Of a DNA stretch of 64,000 nt, positions 9,350 to 17,876 are shown piece after piece. The DNA is from Gimesia chilikensis (lineage in GTDB: Bacteria > Planctomycetota > Planctomycetia > Planctomycetales > Planctomycetaceae), in contig NZ_CP036266.1 in assembly GCF_007744075.1 (NCBI RefSeq), forward strand, positions 1,327,001-1,391,000, in the 5' to 3' direction. Position numbers and translations under genes: made by a program. The first letter of the stretch is position 1; the number at the start of each line of letters is the position of its first letter. The notes under the pieces are model-generated. The model was not told the origin of the DNA, made no database searches, and saw nothing but the letters and a program-made list of their open reading frames with translations.

Positions 9350-10888
9350 ATGCGACAGCTTTGTTTCAGGTTCTCTCTCTATTCCTGCCTGATTATTTTC
9401 ACAACATTATTGACCGCGCAGCAGCTGCACGCGGATCTGTTTACTTACATCAATGAAGAAGGAGCCTTAGTAACCGAGGAAGCGACATTATACGGCTCTG
9501 GAAAAGAAGCGGGCGAGATGCTGCACGCGCTGCTCAAGCCGGATGGATCTCTGACTCTCGTACCTCAGGGGAAGATCCAGAAACGGGAACTGAAGGCACC
9601 CCCTAAACCCCTGACCGTCGAACAAATGGCCAAAAACCTCGAGCAGAAGTTTGGCGCGAAAACGTTTCGCTACTACATCGAAAAGCCATTCGTCATCGGC
9701 ATCGTGCTGGCGGCACCGCTGGATGGTTCGGATCGAACCGAAGTCCGCGTGCAGTCGTTCATGAAAAAAGCGGGACGCTTCATGCACAATGTGGACGTCA
9801 TTTTCGAAACCTATTCGCGGAAGATGGGGATCGAACTGCAGGATTATGAATTCCCGATGGCCATGCTGATTTTCGAGTCGGACGACGACTTCGAAAGCTT
9901 CGCGAAAGAAACTACCGGCCTGGGTGACGGCGCGTCGAATGTGCTGGCTTACTATTCGGGGATCTCCAATAACCTGATTCTCCGCATGAGTGAATGCAGT
10001 TCGTTTGATACACCGCTGCACGAAGCCATTCACCTGCAGACCACCAATCGCGGTGTGGTCAAACGCCTGGCACCGGTTCCCACCTGGTTTATGGAAGGAA
10101 TTGCGACCGGCTTTGAAGGGGATGGCGACCGGATCAACGTCAGCCCGGAGCGGATCAATACGCATTATGCTCTTCTGTCGGGTATCGCGAAGCTCCTCAA
10201 CTGGGGAGAAGTCGTGGCCCTCAATGGCGTCTTTCAGGGAAGCATCCTTTCCGGGGATGCTTACGTGCATGCCTGGGGACTGCACTGGATGCTGGTGACG
10301 CAATACCCCGATGAATATGTCAAGTACGTTCAGCACCTTTCGGCCATGGAGCCATTCGAGGAGTCCTCGCCGAAACAGCGCTACGACGACTTTGTCAAGA
10401 TAATGAAAGTCCGTCCCGAATCGCTGCAGCTGCGGTTTAAAGTGGAACTGATTCAGGCAATCCTCAATCAGAAAATCAAACTACCGCCGCTCGAAGACCG
10501 GACAGTCCATCTGGAAAAACACAAACAGGAAATGGCCATCGTTAAAGTGACGGCGACCGCTTATTCCCGACTTGCACCACCCCGGATTGAAGGTTGGTTG
10601 CAGAACATCTCTCCCTTTCGACCGATGACGTTTCACGTCACGGTACAGACTGATGCCGGCACCTACGCCGAATGGTACTTGCCCGAAGTCGGAATCCGCC
10701 GCAAGGTCAAGCTGAATCCGCAGATTGCCAGACAGTTGATGCGGGGTGGGCAGGGAGGTCAGTGGAAGACTTATCATGTCGAAGTCGAATCTGCCTATCC
10801 TGGTAGTGAGACGGCTCAGGCCTGGGCTGCAGGAAGATTGCCGGTACCTGTTGTGTCGCGTCGCGTTGAGATACAATCGGGTAACTGA
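9350..10888 (+). CDS. DUF1570-family secreted putative zinc metallopeptidase
   Basis: The 512-residue protein has a signal peptide ending in about QQLHA (residue 28). At about residue 226 it carries a gluzincin-like zinc site, LHEAIH (HExxH), followed about 25 residues later by WFMEGIAT, whose Glu would be the third metal ligand. This arrangement is typical of DUF1570/peptidase-MA-like proteins of planctomycetes. The N-terminal 100 residues resemble a small SH3-like beta domain, seen in starts such as FTYINEEGALVTEEATLYG. The C-terminal 130 residues are beta-rich. All catalytic residues needed for a zinc hydrolase appear present, but activity in this family is not something I can confirm from sequence. 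Confidence 0.8.
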   Translation: MRQLCFRFSLYSCLIIFTTLLTAQQLHADLFTYINEEGALVTEEATLYGSGKEAGEMLHALLKPDGSLTLVPQGKIQKRELKAPPKPLTVEQMAKNLEQKFGAKTFRYYIEKPFVIGIVLAAPLDGSDRTEVRVQSFMKKAGRFMHNVDVIFETYSRKMGIELQDYEFPMAMLIFESDDDFESFAKETTGLGDGASNVLAYYSGISNNLILRMSECSSFDTPLHEAIHLQTTNRGVVKRLAPVPTWFMEGIATGFEGDGDRINVSPERINTHYALLSGIAKLLNWGEVVALNGVFQGSILSGDAYVHAWGLHWMLVTQYPDEYVKYVQHLSAMEPFEESSPKQRYDDFVKIMKVRPESLQLRFKVELIQAILNQKIKLPPLEDRTVHLEKHKQEMAIVKVTATAYSRLAPPRIEGWLQNISPFRPMTFHVTVQTDAGTYAEWYLPEVGIRRKVKLNPQIARQLMRGGQGGQWKTYHVEVESAYPGSETAQAWAAGRLPVPVVSRRVEIQSGN

Positions 10889-10916
10889 ACCAATTCGTAA
10901 TGTTAAAGGACGAACG

Positions 10917-11750
10917 ATGAAACTCTCCCTCTCGGTGCGGATCGCGGAAGCGGCCTGCAAAACCAGGTTGAATATCCCCTTTGCGGAACTGGCTCAGATG
11001 GCCGCAGATCTGGGGTATGCGGCTCTCTGTATGCGAGCCAGCGTCGTGGGGGTACAGAGTTCCGATGCGGAACTTCAACAGGTGAAATCGATCGTCGATG
11101 CCGCCGGTCTGGGGATCTCCATGATCACAGCCGACATGAATATTCCTCAGAATAATGATCAGTCCCCCCAGGCACTGCAGGAATTCGAACCGACGCTGCA
11201 CGTCGCTGAAATGCTGGGAAGCCCGCTGGTGCGAGTCTGCCTCAAACAGGAGTCCGATATCCCACACGCTCAGAGGGCCTGTGATCTGGCGGCAGAACGG
11301 GGTGTGCAGCTGGTACATCAGTTTCATCCAGCCTGTCTGTTCGAGGAACTGGAACGCTCGATCGAAGTCTTAAAGCAGATTGATCGTCCCAATTTTGGCG
11401 TGATCTATGAGGCGGCCAGCCTGCTGATGTGCGGACAGCCTTATGGCGAATCCGCCATACGGCAGATTCGACCCTGGCTGAAAAACGTGTATGTGCAGAA
11501 TCTGGTGATCACCGAGGACGGGCCCGATCACCTGGAGACCTGGTGCCTGGGAGACCGTCCCTTCCAGTTGCTCCCTTACTGGGATGAGAGCGGCCGTGGA
11601 ATCAATTTTCGCGAGGTGCTGGCAGGATTAAATGCAGTGGACTATGATGGCTGCTTCACCATCCATCAGGCGGAAGGTATTGTTACCGCCGACGATGCTC
11701 GCAATTATGCGGCTCGCTGTAAAGAGTGGGTGGAATCGCTCAACTCCTGA
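10917..11750 (+). CDS. sugar phosphate isomerase/epimerase-like TIM-barrel protein
   Basis: The frame is open from 10746, but that part overlaps the DUF1570 gene. The ATG at 10917 has AAAGGA about 8 bases upstream and gives a 277-residue protein starting MKLSLSVRIAE. It looks like a xylose-isomerase-like TIM barrel (AP endonuclease 2 superfamily), with strands such as LVHQFHPACLFEELERS, NFGVIYEAASLLMCGQ and CFTIHQAEG carrying the usual Glu, His and Asp ligand positions. The enzyme probably isomerises or epimerises a sugar or sugar phosphate. Its neighbours do not define the substrate. It starts only 28 bases behind the preceding gene, so co-transcription is likely. Confidence 0.8.
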   Translation: MKLSLSVRIAEAACKTRLNIPFAELAQMAADLGYAALCMRASVVGVQSSDAELQQVKSIVDAAGLGISMITADMNIPQNNDQSPQALQEFEPTLHVAEMLGSPLVRVCLKQESDIPHAQRACDLAAERGVQLVHQFHPACLFEELERSIEVLKQIDRPNFGVIYEAASLLMCGQPYGESAIRQIRPWLKNVYVQNLVITEDGPDHLETWCLGDRPFQLLPYWDESGRGINFREVLAGLNAVDYDGCFTIHQAEGIVTADDARNYAARCKEWVESLNS

Positions 11751-11761
11751 CAGATTCAAAG

Positions 11762-13150
11762 ATGGGAATGAAGAAAGCTTTTGTCGTCAGTTTCGAACAG
11801 TTGCCCGCATTTCTGCTGGGCTGTTACGGGCATCAGTGGATTGAAACACCCAACTTCGATCGCCTGGCGTCCCAGTCTGTAGTCTTCGATCAGCATTTTG
11901 CGAACGATCTCACCTCTCGTGGCAACACGTTTCCCTGGTGGACGGGACAGACTGTCCCCACTCAAAACAATTCTTCAGCAAGCGAGACCGCCTGTTTCGT
12001 CTCACGCTTGAAAGCACAAGGCGTGCTTTCAACGTTGCTGCTCGAAACGGAAGCTGACGTCGGTCGCTCCGCGTCGATGCGTGAACAGGAACCGTTCTTT
12101 AATCAATTCGATGATGTAACAACGGTAACCGGAAAGAATGGTTATGAGCTCAGCGAAGCGGATTCCCCATTCGCGAGACTGATTCAGACTGCTCTCGAAC
12201 GCCTGCCCGACTGGATGGCATCGCCCGATGATCAACTGATCTGGCTTCGTTCAGAAGGAGTGCCTCCACTGCCACTGGCACCGGAATTCTATGCTACGCT
12301 CTACCTGGATGAAGTCCTCGATCAGGGAGACGATACAGAGGAAGAGAGTGAATTCGTCGCGGATGAACTTCCGCTAGAGCCTGCAGAAGAGGGTGATTCT
12401 GAGGAAGAGCTGGATGACGCCCTTGATCTTGAAGAGGACGATGACTGGGAAGAACTGATTAGTGCTGTCGTCGCCCTGTTCCAGAGCCCGGAGGAGTGGG
12501 GGGATCTGGATGATGACGAACGCCGGATGGCGCGGGCCGTCTACGCAGGCTACGTCACATTGCTCGATCAGTGGCTGGGACGCTTCCTGGATTCCCTGCA
12601 CGAGTACGCAGAACAGCACTCCATTTTATTAATCGTCACGGCGGCACGCGGTGGTAGTTCGCTGCTCGGTCCCGTAAGAGACGCGGAAGACTGGGGACTG
12701 TTCGAAGAAACCACGCACGTCCCCCTGTTGATATTTAATTCCGGGAATCAGCAGCAGGGGAACCGACGCCAGTTTCTCTCGCAATCGGCAGATATTCCCG
12801 CGACCTTGTCAGCCTGGTGGAGCCTCGAATCCACAGAAAATATGATAGGGGGAACGGACCTCCTGGCGCTGATTACGGGTCAGGAAGAAATGTCGGAACC
12901 GGTCATTCACGCTGCCAGTGATGAGGCGGTTGCAATTCGTACCCCGGAATTTTATTATCTCCAGCGCCGAGACAAACAGCCTTCTGACGCAGAGCACGAA
13001 ACGCATCCCCTCCCGGAGACAGCACCAGTTCAGCTCTATCAGAAACCTTCAGATCGCTGGGATGTCTACGAGCAGCATTCACAGCACCCGGAGACGGTGG
13101 CTGCGTTTGCAGAACTGCTGAATGAAAAACAGACCGGAAGCACATCATGA
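11762..13150 (+). CDS. sulfatase-fold protein lacking catalytic residues
   Basis: The protein keeps the sulfatase/alkaline-phosphatase skeleton, with GCYGHQWIETPNFDRLA near the N-terminus, a C-terminal GRFLDSLHEYAEQHSILLIV, and THVPLLIFNSG. Key residues are absent. The usual ADD metal ligands read FEQ. The CxPSR formylglycine motif region reads NDLTSR. The usual SDHG or SDNG metal site reads TAARGG. A strongly acidic stretch rich in D and E (about residues 185-235) is inserted in the middle. It is therefore probably a non-catalytic relative. No signal peptide is evident. The start is uncertain (11726, 11762 or 11768 are in frame); 11762 was preferred because it lies after the preceding stop. 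The stop overlaps the arsC-like ATG as ATGA. Confidence 0.75.
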   Translation: MGMKKAFVVSFEQLPAFLLGCYGHQWIETPNFDRLASQSVVFDQHFANDLTSRGNTFPWWTGQTVPTQNNSSASETACFVSRLKAQGVLSTLLLETEADVGRSASMREQEPFFNQFDDVTTVTGKNGYELSEADSPFARLIQTALERLPDWMASPDDQLIWLRSEGVPPLPLAPEFYATLYLDEVLDQGDDTEEESEFVADELPLEPAEEGDSEEELDDALDLEEDDDWEELISAVVALFQSPEEWGDLDDDERRMARAVYAGYVTLLDQWLGRFLDSLHEYAEQHSILLIVTAARGGSSLLGPVRDAEDWGLFEETTHVPLLIFNSGNQQQGNRRQFLSQSADIPATLSAWWSLESTENMIGGTDLLALITGQEEMSEPVIHAASDEAVAIRTPEFYYLQRRDKQPSDAEHETHPLPETAPVQLYQKPSDRWDVYEQHSQHPETVAAFAELLNEKQTGSTS

Positions 13151-13488
13151 AGATCTATCATAATCCCCGTTGTGGCAAGAGCCGCCAGACACTCGCCTTG
13201 ATTGAAGAGGCGGGTATTGAACCCGAGATCATCGAGTATCTCAAGACTCCGCCCACGGCTGAAGAACTCGATGCCATCCTGAAGAAGCTCAAATTGGAAC
13301 CGCAGCAGCTGATGCGGAAAGGTGAAGCGATCTATAAAGAACTCAAGCTGGCAGAGCGGGAGCTGAGCCGTGATGAAGCAATCGCGGTGATGCTGGAGCA
13401 TCCCAAGTTGATCGAACGGCCGATTGTCGTTCAGGGACGCAAAGCGGTCCTGGGACGTCCCCCTGAAAACGTAAAAGAACTACTGTAG
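13147..13488 (+). CDS. arsC: ArsC-family arsenate reductase-like thioredoxin-fold protein
   Basis: The 113-residue protein begins MKIYHNPRCGKSRQTLALIE, with the catalytic Cys in the HNPxCxxS motif of glutaredoxin-coupled arsenate reductases. The later LIERPIVVQGRKAVLGRPPE supplies the conserved RP and GRP segments. Length matches the ArsC/YfgD family. True arsenate reduction also needs arginines that are seen here only in part, and no arsenic transporter or ArsR is nearby. A general redox or Spx-like role is possible. The ATG overlaps the upstream stop by four bases, so translation is probably coupled to the sulfatase-like gene. Confidence 0.85.
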   Translation: MKIYHNPRCGKSRQTLALIEEAGIEPEIIEYLKTPPTAEELDAILKKLKLEPQQLMRKGEAIYKELKLAERELSRDEAIAVMLEHPKLIERPIVVQGRKAVLGRPPENVKELL

Positions 13489-13498
13489 GAAAATCTGT

Positions 13499-14134
13499 CT
13501 ACAGATTGCGGCCGACGAGTAGTCCAATCGCGAAGGTCAATGCACCAAACGTCAGCAGCAGAATGAACCAGGTGCCGGTAGGTAATTCAAACCGGGAACT
13601 CCGTTTCAGTTTCCCCTTCTTTTTCTCGGCCAGTACGTTTGATGCCCGCTGTTGTGCGAGACTGGCCAGATGAGACAGCTCTGCTTCATGGTTCACGTCC
13701 GTGACATCTGTCACAGCCACATTCTGCTGGCTGACCGGAGTGATGGGCGTCTCAGGTGTCGGGTGCGAGGCAGGCGCTTCAACCGGTTCGGGGGCTGAGG
13801 ATGTTTGCACCGATTTAACAGGGATCGCCTTGAACGCCTCTTCAGGAACAGATACCGGCTCCTTCGAAGTGGATGTTTTAGCCTGGCTCTGAAGTTCGAG
13901 CTGCTTTTTCTCAAGGGTCACATTACTGCCCAGGGCGGCTAACTCATCCAGGGCATTCGCCAGTTCAGCATCCTGCAGATCCAGCTTGGGCTGCGGTAAA
14001 GGGACCACTTCTCCATCCAGGCCGGGGACGCGTACCGACATTCCACAGGTCGGACAGTCTACAACATCACCCGCTTTGGAGCGGGAAATCCCCATCAGTT
14101 GATCACAGTGCTGGCAGCGAAATTTGATCGGCAT
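13499..14134 (-). CDS. zinc-ribbon protein with C-terminal membrane anchor
   Basis: The 211-residue protein starts at an ATG (14134); a TTG two codons earlier is possible. It opens with a small zinc ribbon, FRCQHCDQLMGISRS followed by VDCPTCGMSVRVPG, giving two CxxC pairs near residues 7-10 and 27-30. A long low-complexity middle rich in P, T, S and V follows, and a single membrane helix ends the chain (about 185-207, FILLLTFGALTFAIGLLVG). Such ribbon-plus-tail-anchor proteins are common in planctomycetes, with unknown function. It converges on arsC with 10 bases between the stops. Confidence 0.75.
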   Translation of the reverse strand: MPIKFRCQHCDQLMGISRSKAGDVVDCPTCGMSVRVPGLDGEVVPLPQPKLDLQDAELANALDELAALGSNVTLEKKQLELQSQAKTSTSKEPVSVPEEAFKAIPVKSVQTSSAPEPVEAPASHPTPETPITPVSQQNVAVTDVTDVNHEAELSHLASLAQQRASNVLAEKKKGKLKRSSRFELPTGTWFILLLTFGALTFAIGLLVGRNL

Positions 14135-14338
14135 CTTCAAATGTTTTTCAGTATCAATATCGTAGAACAGGTAACGACCGTCAGATTGCAGTTTCAGCCT
14201 CTGATCTGTCGCCCCTTTTGTTCTGCAATCCCCTTTTACAGACTGCGTGTCCCTGCCTGTAAAGTTCGATATAACAGGAGTTTATGGCGGAAAATCAGTA
14301 TCTCTCCCCCAGTAGAGGATATTAAATGCTGATTCTTC

Positions 14339-14347
14339 TGTTATAAT
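14339..14347 (+). promoter_or_regulatory. extended -10 promoter of the Gfo/Idh oxidoreductase gene
   Basis: TGTTATAAT is a perfect extended -10 element (TGN plus TATAAT) 92 bases ahead of the GTG start. No convincing -35 box is seen, which is usual for extended -10 promoters. Confidence 0.5.
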
Positions 14348-14438
14348 CATAGACAGAGCGGAGTACAGAATAAATCCATGATCTGGAACAAATTGCGAAG
14401 TTCTGAATTCTTGGAGAGTTAACACAAGAGGCCTTGAA

Positions 14439-15752
14439 GTGGATGTAGAAGAATTTCTGAAAAGGGATGTTAACCGACGACAGTTTCTGGATCGCAGTGC
14501 GCGCAATGCAGCCGGAATGGCTGCGGGCGTCGTGGGACTGGCCAGCAATATGGCTCTGGCAGATTCCGCTCCCAATGAACGCGTCGTACTCGCCGGGATC
14601 GGGATGCGGGGGCAGGGGAAGTTTCTGACCTCCAGTATGGCTGCCTTTCCGGATGTCCACATCAAGACGATCTGTGATGTGGATGAAGCCGTCATTCCGG
14701 CTGCCGTGAAATCCATCGAAAAAGAGCAAGGAACTCCCCCGGAAGTTGTCAGCGATTTTCGTAAGGTGCTCGACGATCCCGAAATTGATGGCGTCGTGAT
14801 TGCTACTCCCGATCACTGGCACGCCATGATGGCGATCATGGCCTGTCAGGCTGGTAAAGACGTCTACGTGGAAAAACCGGTCTCACATAATCTGCACGAA
14901 GGCCTCAAAATTATTGAGGCGGCCCGCAAGCATCAACGCGTGGTCCAGTCCGGCATCCATCAGCGCAGCGGATCGCATTTTCAATCCGCGGTCGAATTCG
15001 TACAGAGCGGAAAACTGGGCGACGTCAGACTGGCCAAAGCCTGGATTATCCATCGCCGCAAATCGATCGGTCGGAAGAAAGACATCGCGGTACCTCAGGG
15101 CGTCAATTATGATCTCTGGCTGGGACCTGCTGCCAGCCGTCCGTTTAATCCGAACCGTTTCCATTACAACTGGCACTGGTTCTGGGATTACGGAACTGGC
15201 GAAATGGGAAACTGGGGCGTCCACATGCTGGATATCGCCCGCTGGGGACTCGGCGTCGATTTACCCGAACGAATCTCATCTTCCGGCGGCAAGTACTTCT
15301 TCAACGACGATCAGGAAACACCTGATACCCAGGTCGTGCAGTACCACTATCCGGGCAAAACGCTTGTCTGGGAGCATCGACTCTGGAGCGTGCATGGAAT
15401 GGAAGGTCGTAATGCGGCTGCCGCATTCTATGGCGATAAGGGAACACTGGTCGTCGACCGTGGAGGCTGGAAGGTCTACGATCAAAAAGACGCTGCCACC
15501 TCCGGCACCAGCGATCAGGCAACAACCCATCACCGGAATTTCATCGATTGCATCAAGACCCGCAATAAGCCAACGTCGGACATCCAGATCGGCCATGTTT
15601 CCAGTGCGCTCTGTCACCTGGGTAATATCGCTTACCGGGCCGGGCAGGAGATTGAATTCGACCCGCTGCAGAACCAGATCATTGGTAATCAACAGGCACA
15701 GTCACTCCTCGGGCGGGAATACCGCCGTGACTGGGAACTGCCCCAGGTCTGA
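14439..15752 (+). CDS. Tat-exported Gfo/Idh/MocA-family oxidoreductase
   Basis: The 437-residue protein starts at GTG with AAGAGG seven bases upstream. The N-terminus holds a twin-arginine signal, NRRQFLDRSA, followed by a weakly hydrophobic stretch ending in NMALADSA (about residue 42). The NAD(P)-binding fold follows, with VVLAGIGMRGQG, then ICDVDE, VIATPDHWHAMM and the family motif VYVEKPVSHN. The C-terminal half is the substrate-binding alpha/beta domain, including WDYGTGEMGNWGVHMLDIA. Export before or after cofactor loading is typical of planctomycete Gfo/Idh proteins. The substrate, probably a sugar or inositol derivative, cannot be read from the sequence. It ends at a strong bidirectional terminator. 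Confidence 0.88.
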   Translation: MDVEEFLKRDVNRRQFLDRSARNAAGMAAGVVGLASNMALADSAPNERVVLAGIGMRGQGKFLTSSMAAFPDVHIKTICDVDEAVIPAAVKSIEKEQGTPPEVVSDFRKVLDDPEIDGVVIATPDHWHAMMAIMACQAGKDVYVEKPVSHNLHEGLKIIEAARKHQRVVQSGIHQRSGSHFQSAVEFVQSGKLGDVRLAKAWIIHRRKSIGRKKDIAVPQGVNYDLWLGPAASRPFNPNRFHYNWHWFWDYGTGEMGNWGVHMLDIARWGLGVDLPERISSSGGKYFFNDDQETPDTQVVQYHYPGKTLVWEHRLWSVHGMEGRNAAAAFYGDKGTLVVDRGGWKVYDQKDAATSGTSDQATTHHRNFIDCIKTRNKPTSDIQIGHVSSALCHLGNIAYRAGQEIEFDPLQNQIIGNQQAQSLLGREYRRDWELPQV

Positions 15753-15783
15753 TGACTCAGCAGATCCACTGATTATTGAAAAC

Positions 15784-15830
15784 GAAAACAGCTTCCCGAC
15801 AGTCGATAATGCCAGGAAGCTGTTTTCTTT
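15784..15830. terminator. bidirectional intrinsic terminator between convergent genes
   Basis: GAAAACAGCTTCC (15784-15796) and GGAAGCTGTTTTC (15815-15827) form a perfect 13-bp stem with an 18-base loop. On the plus strand the stem ends in TTTTC-TTT. On the minus strand it ends in TTTTCGTTTTC. It would stop both the Gfo/Idh gene and the Tad cluster. Confidence 0.8.
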
Positions 15831-15853
15831 GAGTCCACCAGAAGCGAACTGGT

Positions 15854-16963
15854 TTATTGCTGTGGTCCCACCTGCTGGAACATGTCGGTTGTGGTGTTCA
15901 GACTGTCTCTCCCTCCGGAATGGAAGAAGTCAGACAGTTCCACAATCGCGGGACCAAGCAGGAAGATGTAAATCGCGGGCATCAGACAGAATACAGTTGG
16001 GAACAGCAGTTTGAATGTGGCCTTGTTGGCTTTCTCATCCGCCCGCTGCTGCAGACTTTCACGCATGTTATCACTATATTCCTGCAGGGCCGAAGTCACG
16101 TCCGTTCCCATCTGATCGGTCTGGATCAAGAGGGCCGCAAACGAGTGGACTTCCGGTACATCGATACGCTTACTGAAGTTAGACAGCGCCTGCGTGAAGG
16201 TGCCGATAGAGGCCTGTTCCATCACGATTTTCAGTTCCTGGGCCAGCGCCGGATATACCTTCGCCAGTTCCCCGATAATTTTCTTCAACGCGTGTGGTAC
16301 GGTCATCCCCTGGGAAACACACATGTTAAGCATGTCCAGCATGTCGGGAATCCCCTGTTCAATTTCACTGCGACGGTCAGATGCCTGACCGCTGATGAAC
16401 AGGAAGGGAACCGCCCAGGCCAGGATTGGTACCAGCAGTAAGCCCAGTAAAATCGGAATTTCGAATCGCTCGGGAGCGACAAGCAGCAGGATTCCGAAGA
16501 ACAACATGGTACCCAGAATGGAAACATAACGAATCGCAGAAAAGTTCTGCAGGGCATGTGGCTGGTAGTAACCTGCGGCCTGCAGTTCTTTTTTTGTCTG
16601 GGCCCGTCGTCCTTCCGATTCCGGCATCATTTCCGACAAGGCGGGAGTCGCCGATCCGAAGACATAATCATCGGTGCCCATCGAGGGAACATCGCCAGCT
16701 TCGATCGGTGGCAGACCCTCTTCCTGACCATGCTGATATGGGTTGTCAGAGGAAAACAACTGACGGTGTTCCCACGTTACAGGAGCGGCGCTCGAGGAAG
16801 AGGCTGAAGGAGAATAAGTCTCCTGCGGCTTCGTCTCGACCACCTCTTCAGGTTGTTGTTCCGGTTTCTGACTCCGCCGCCTGCGGATGATGCGGAACAG
16901 CATCCACAGAATGATGGCACCACAGAGTGCATAAAAAACGGTAATGGTTGTTGGTGTAAACAT
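15854..16963 (-). CDS. tadC: TadC-like type II secretion F-domain protein
   Basis: This 369-residue inner-membrane protein has an N-terminal membrane helix (about 8-25), a hydrophilic proline- and serine-rich linker to about residue 125, two further helices near 145-195, the T2SSF domain, and a final helix pair near 320-345. The domain contains EQGIPDMLDMLNMCVSQGM and LIQTDQMGTDVTSALQEYSD, which match the conserved GxP and Q-G-D positions of TadC. It would form the platform of the Flp/Tad pilus motor together with TadB. It is the last gene of the cluster and lies 44 bases behind tadB. The long N-terminal linker is unusual but seen in planctomycete homologues as far as I recall. Confidence 0.9.
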   Translation of the reverse strand: MFTPTTITVFYALCGAIILWMLFRIIRRRRSQKPEQQPEEVVETKPQETYSPSASSSSAAPVTWEHRQLFSSDNPYQHGQEEGLPPIEAGDVPSMGTDDYVFGSATPALSEMMPESEGRRAQTKKELQAAGYYQPHALQNFSAIRYVSILGTMLFFGILLLVAPERFEIPILLGLLLVPILAWAVPFLFISGQASDRRSEIEQGIPDMLDMLNMCVSQGMTVPHALKKIIGELAKVYPALAQELKIVMEQASIGTFTQALSNFSKRIDVPEVHSFAALLIQTDQMGTDVTSALQEYSDNMRESLQQRADEKANKATFKLLFPTVFCLMPAIYIFLLGPAIVELSDFFHSGGRDSLNTTTDMFQQVGPQQ

Positions 16964-17007
16964 ATTCTTACCCTCGCCAGTTTCTGGCAGGACGCAGTTG
17001 TTTCAAA

Positions 17008-17874
17008 TCAGGTACGTTGACTGGTTTTCAGAACTCGTAAGACCCACAGGGAACCAATGACCTGCAGTCCGATAGCGGTAAAGGTCGCACCACGACCCCA
17101 GGCAGACGCCATCAGGGTTGTCAGGTAAGTGGGATCCCGTAACACGAAGAACCCGAGGATCAACGGCGGTAACGAAATCATCAAAACCGCTGTCGCACGG
17201 CTACCAGCCGTCGCGGTGCGTAGACGTCCCAGGAACAGCATACGGTCACGGATGGTACGGGCCAGACGCTCCAGCACCTTCACCAGGTCTCCTCCGGTTT
17301 CCTGATGGACGATCAGGGCCATCGAAAGAATGTTCAAACTGGCAACCCCGGTCCGTTCATACAGACCATCCAGGGCCGCTCTCATGGAAACACCCATCTG
17401 CAGTCGACGGGAAGCTTCCTGAAGTTCGGTTCCCAGGGGGGCCGGAGTCTTTGCAGACACATTCACGAAACAGTGAGTCAGGCTGCGTCCGGTTTTTGCG
17501 GCACGAGCCAGCTCGTCAATCATATCGGAAAGTTGTTCGTTAATCTGTTTCTGACGGCGACCACGTTGGTAAAAAAGATAGCCAATCGGCGCCAGTCCAC
17601 CAGCCATAAAGGCGATTGAAGTCGACAGAAAGTTTTCCTGAATGATGTAGATCAGTCCGCCAAACAGGACTGAACTCAGCAGACAGAAGAACAGAATTAT
17701 TGCCGGATTGGCCTGTACGCCGGAGTGCACGATCAACTCGTCAAAACCGCCGTTCAGCCGGTTGCTTAACTGGGTCGAATCCGGAACTGCGTAGCGGTCC
17801 CGGTCACGCAGGATGTCGCTGAAATCGGCTGCGGTAGCAGAGCTGCTGGGGTTCAGTGTGGCATCAGTTGCCAT
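17008..17874 (-). CDS. tadB: TadB-like type II secretion F-domain protein
   Basis: The 288-residue protein has two membrane helices near residues 58-100, a T2SSF domain (about 120-245) and two C-terminal helices. Domain features include MIDELARAAKTGRSLTHCF and ALIVHQETGGDLVKVLERLA, the GGDL segment being typical of TadB. It pairs with TadC as the inner-membrane platform that the TadA ATPase drives. The ATG lies two bases behind the tadA stop, so the two are probably translationally coupled. Confidence 0.92.
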   Translation of the reverse strand: MATDATLNPSSSATAADFSDILRDRDRYAVPDSTQLSNRLNGGFDELIVHSGVQANPAIILFFCLLSSVLFGGLIYIIQENFLSTSIAFMAGGLAPIGYLFYQRGRRQKQINEQLSDMIDELARAAKTGRSLTHCFVNVSAKTPAPLGTELQEASRRLQMGVSMRAALDGLYERTGVASLNILSMALIVHQETGGDLVKVLERLARTIRDRMLFLGRLRTATAGSRATAVLMISLPPLILGFFVLRDPTYLTTLMASAWGRGATFTAIGLQVIGSLWVLRVLKTSQRT

Positions 17875-17876
17875 GA

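Noticed and set aside
9488-10336. 282-residue antisense frame in the DUF1570 gene
   Set aside because: It lies wholly opposite a well-supported gene, has no recognisable domain, and is a shadow of that gene's codon bias.
14914-16014. 366-residue frame on the same strand as the Gfo/Idh gene, in another reading frame
   Set aside because: It has no recognisable domain and runs inside a confident gene and across a terminator.
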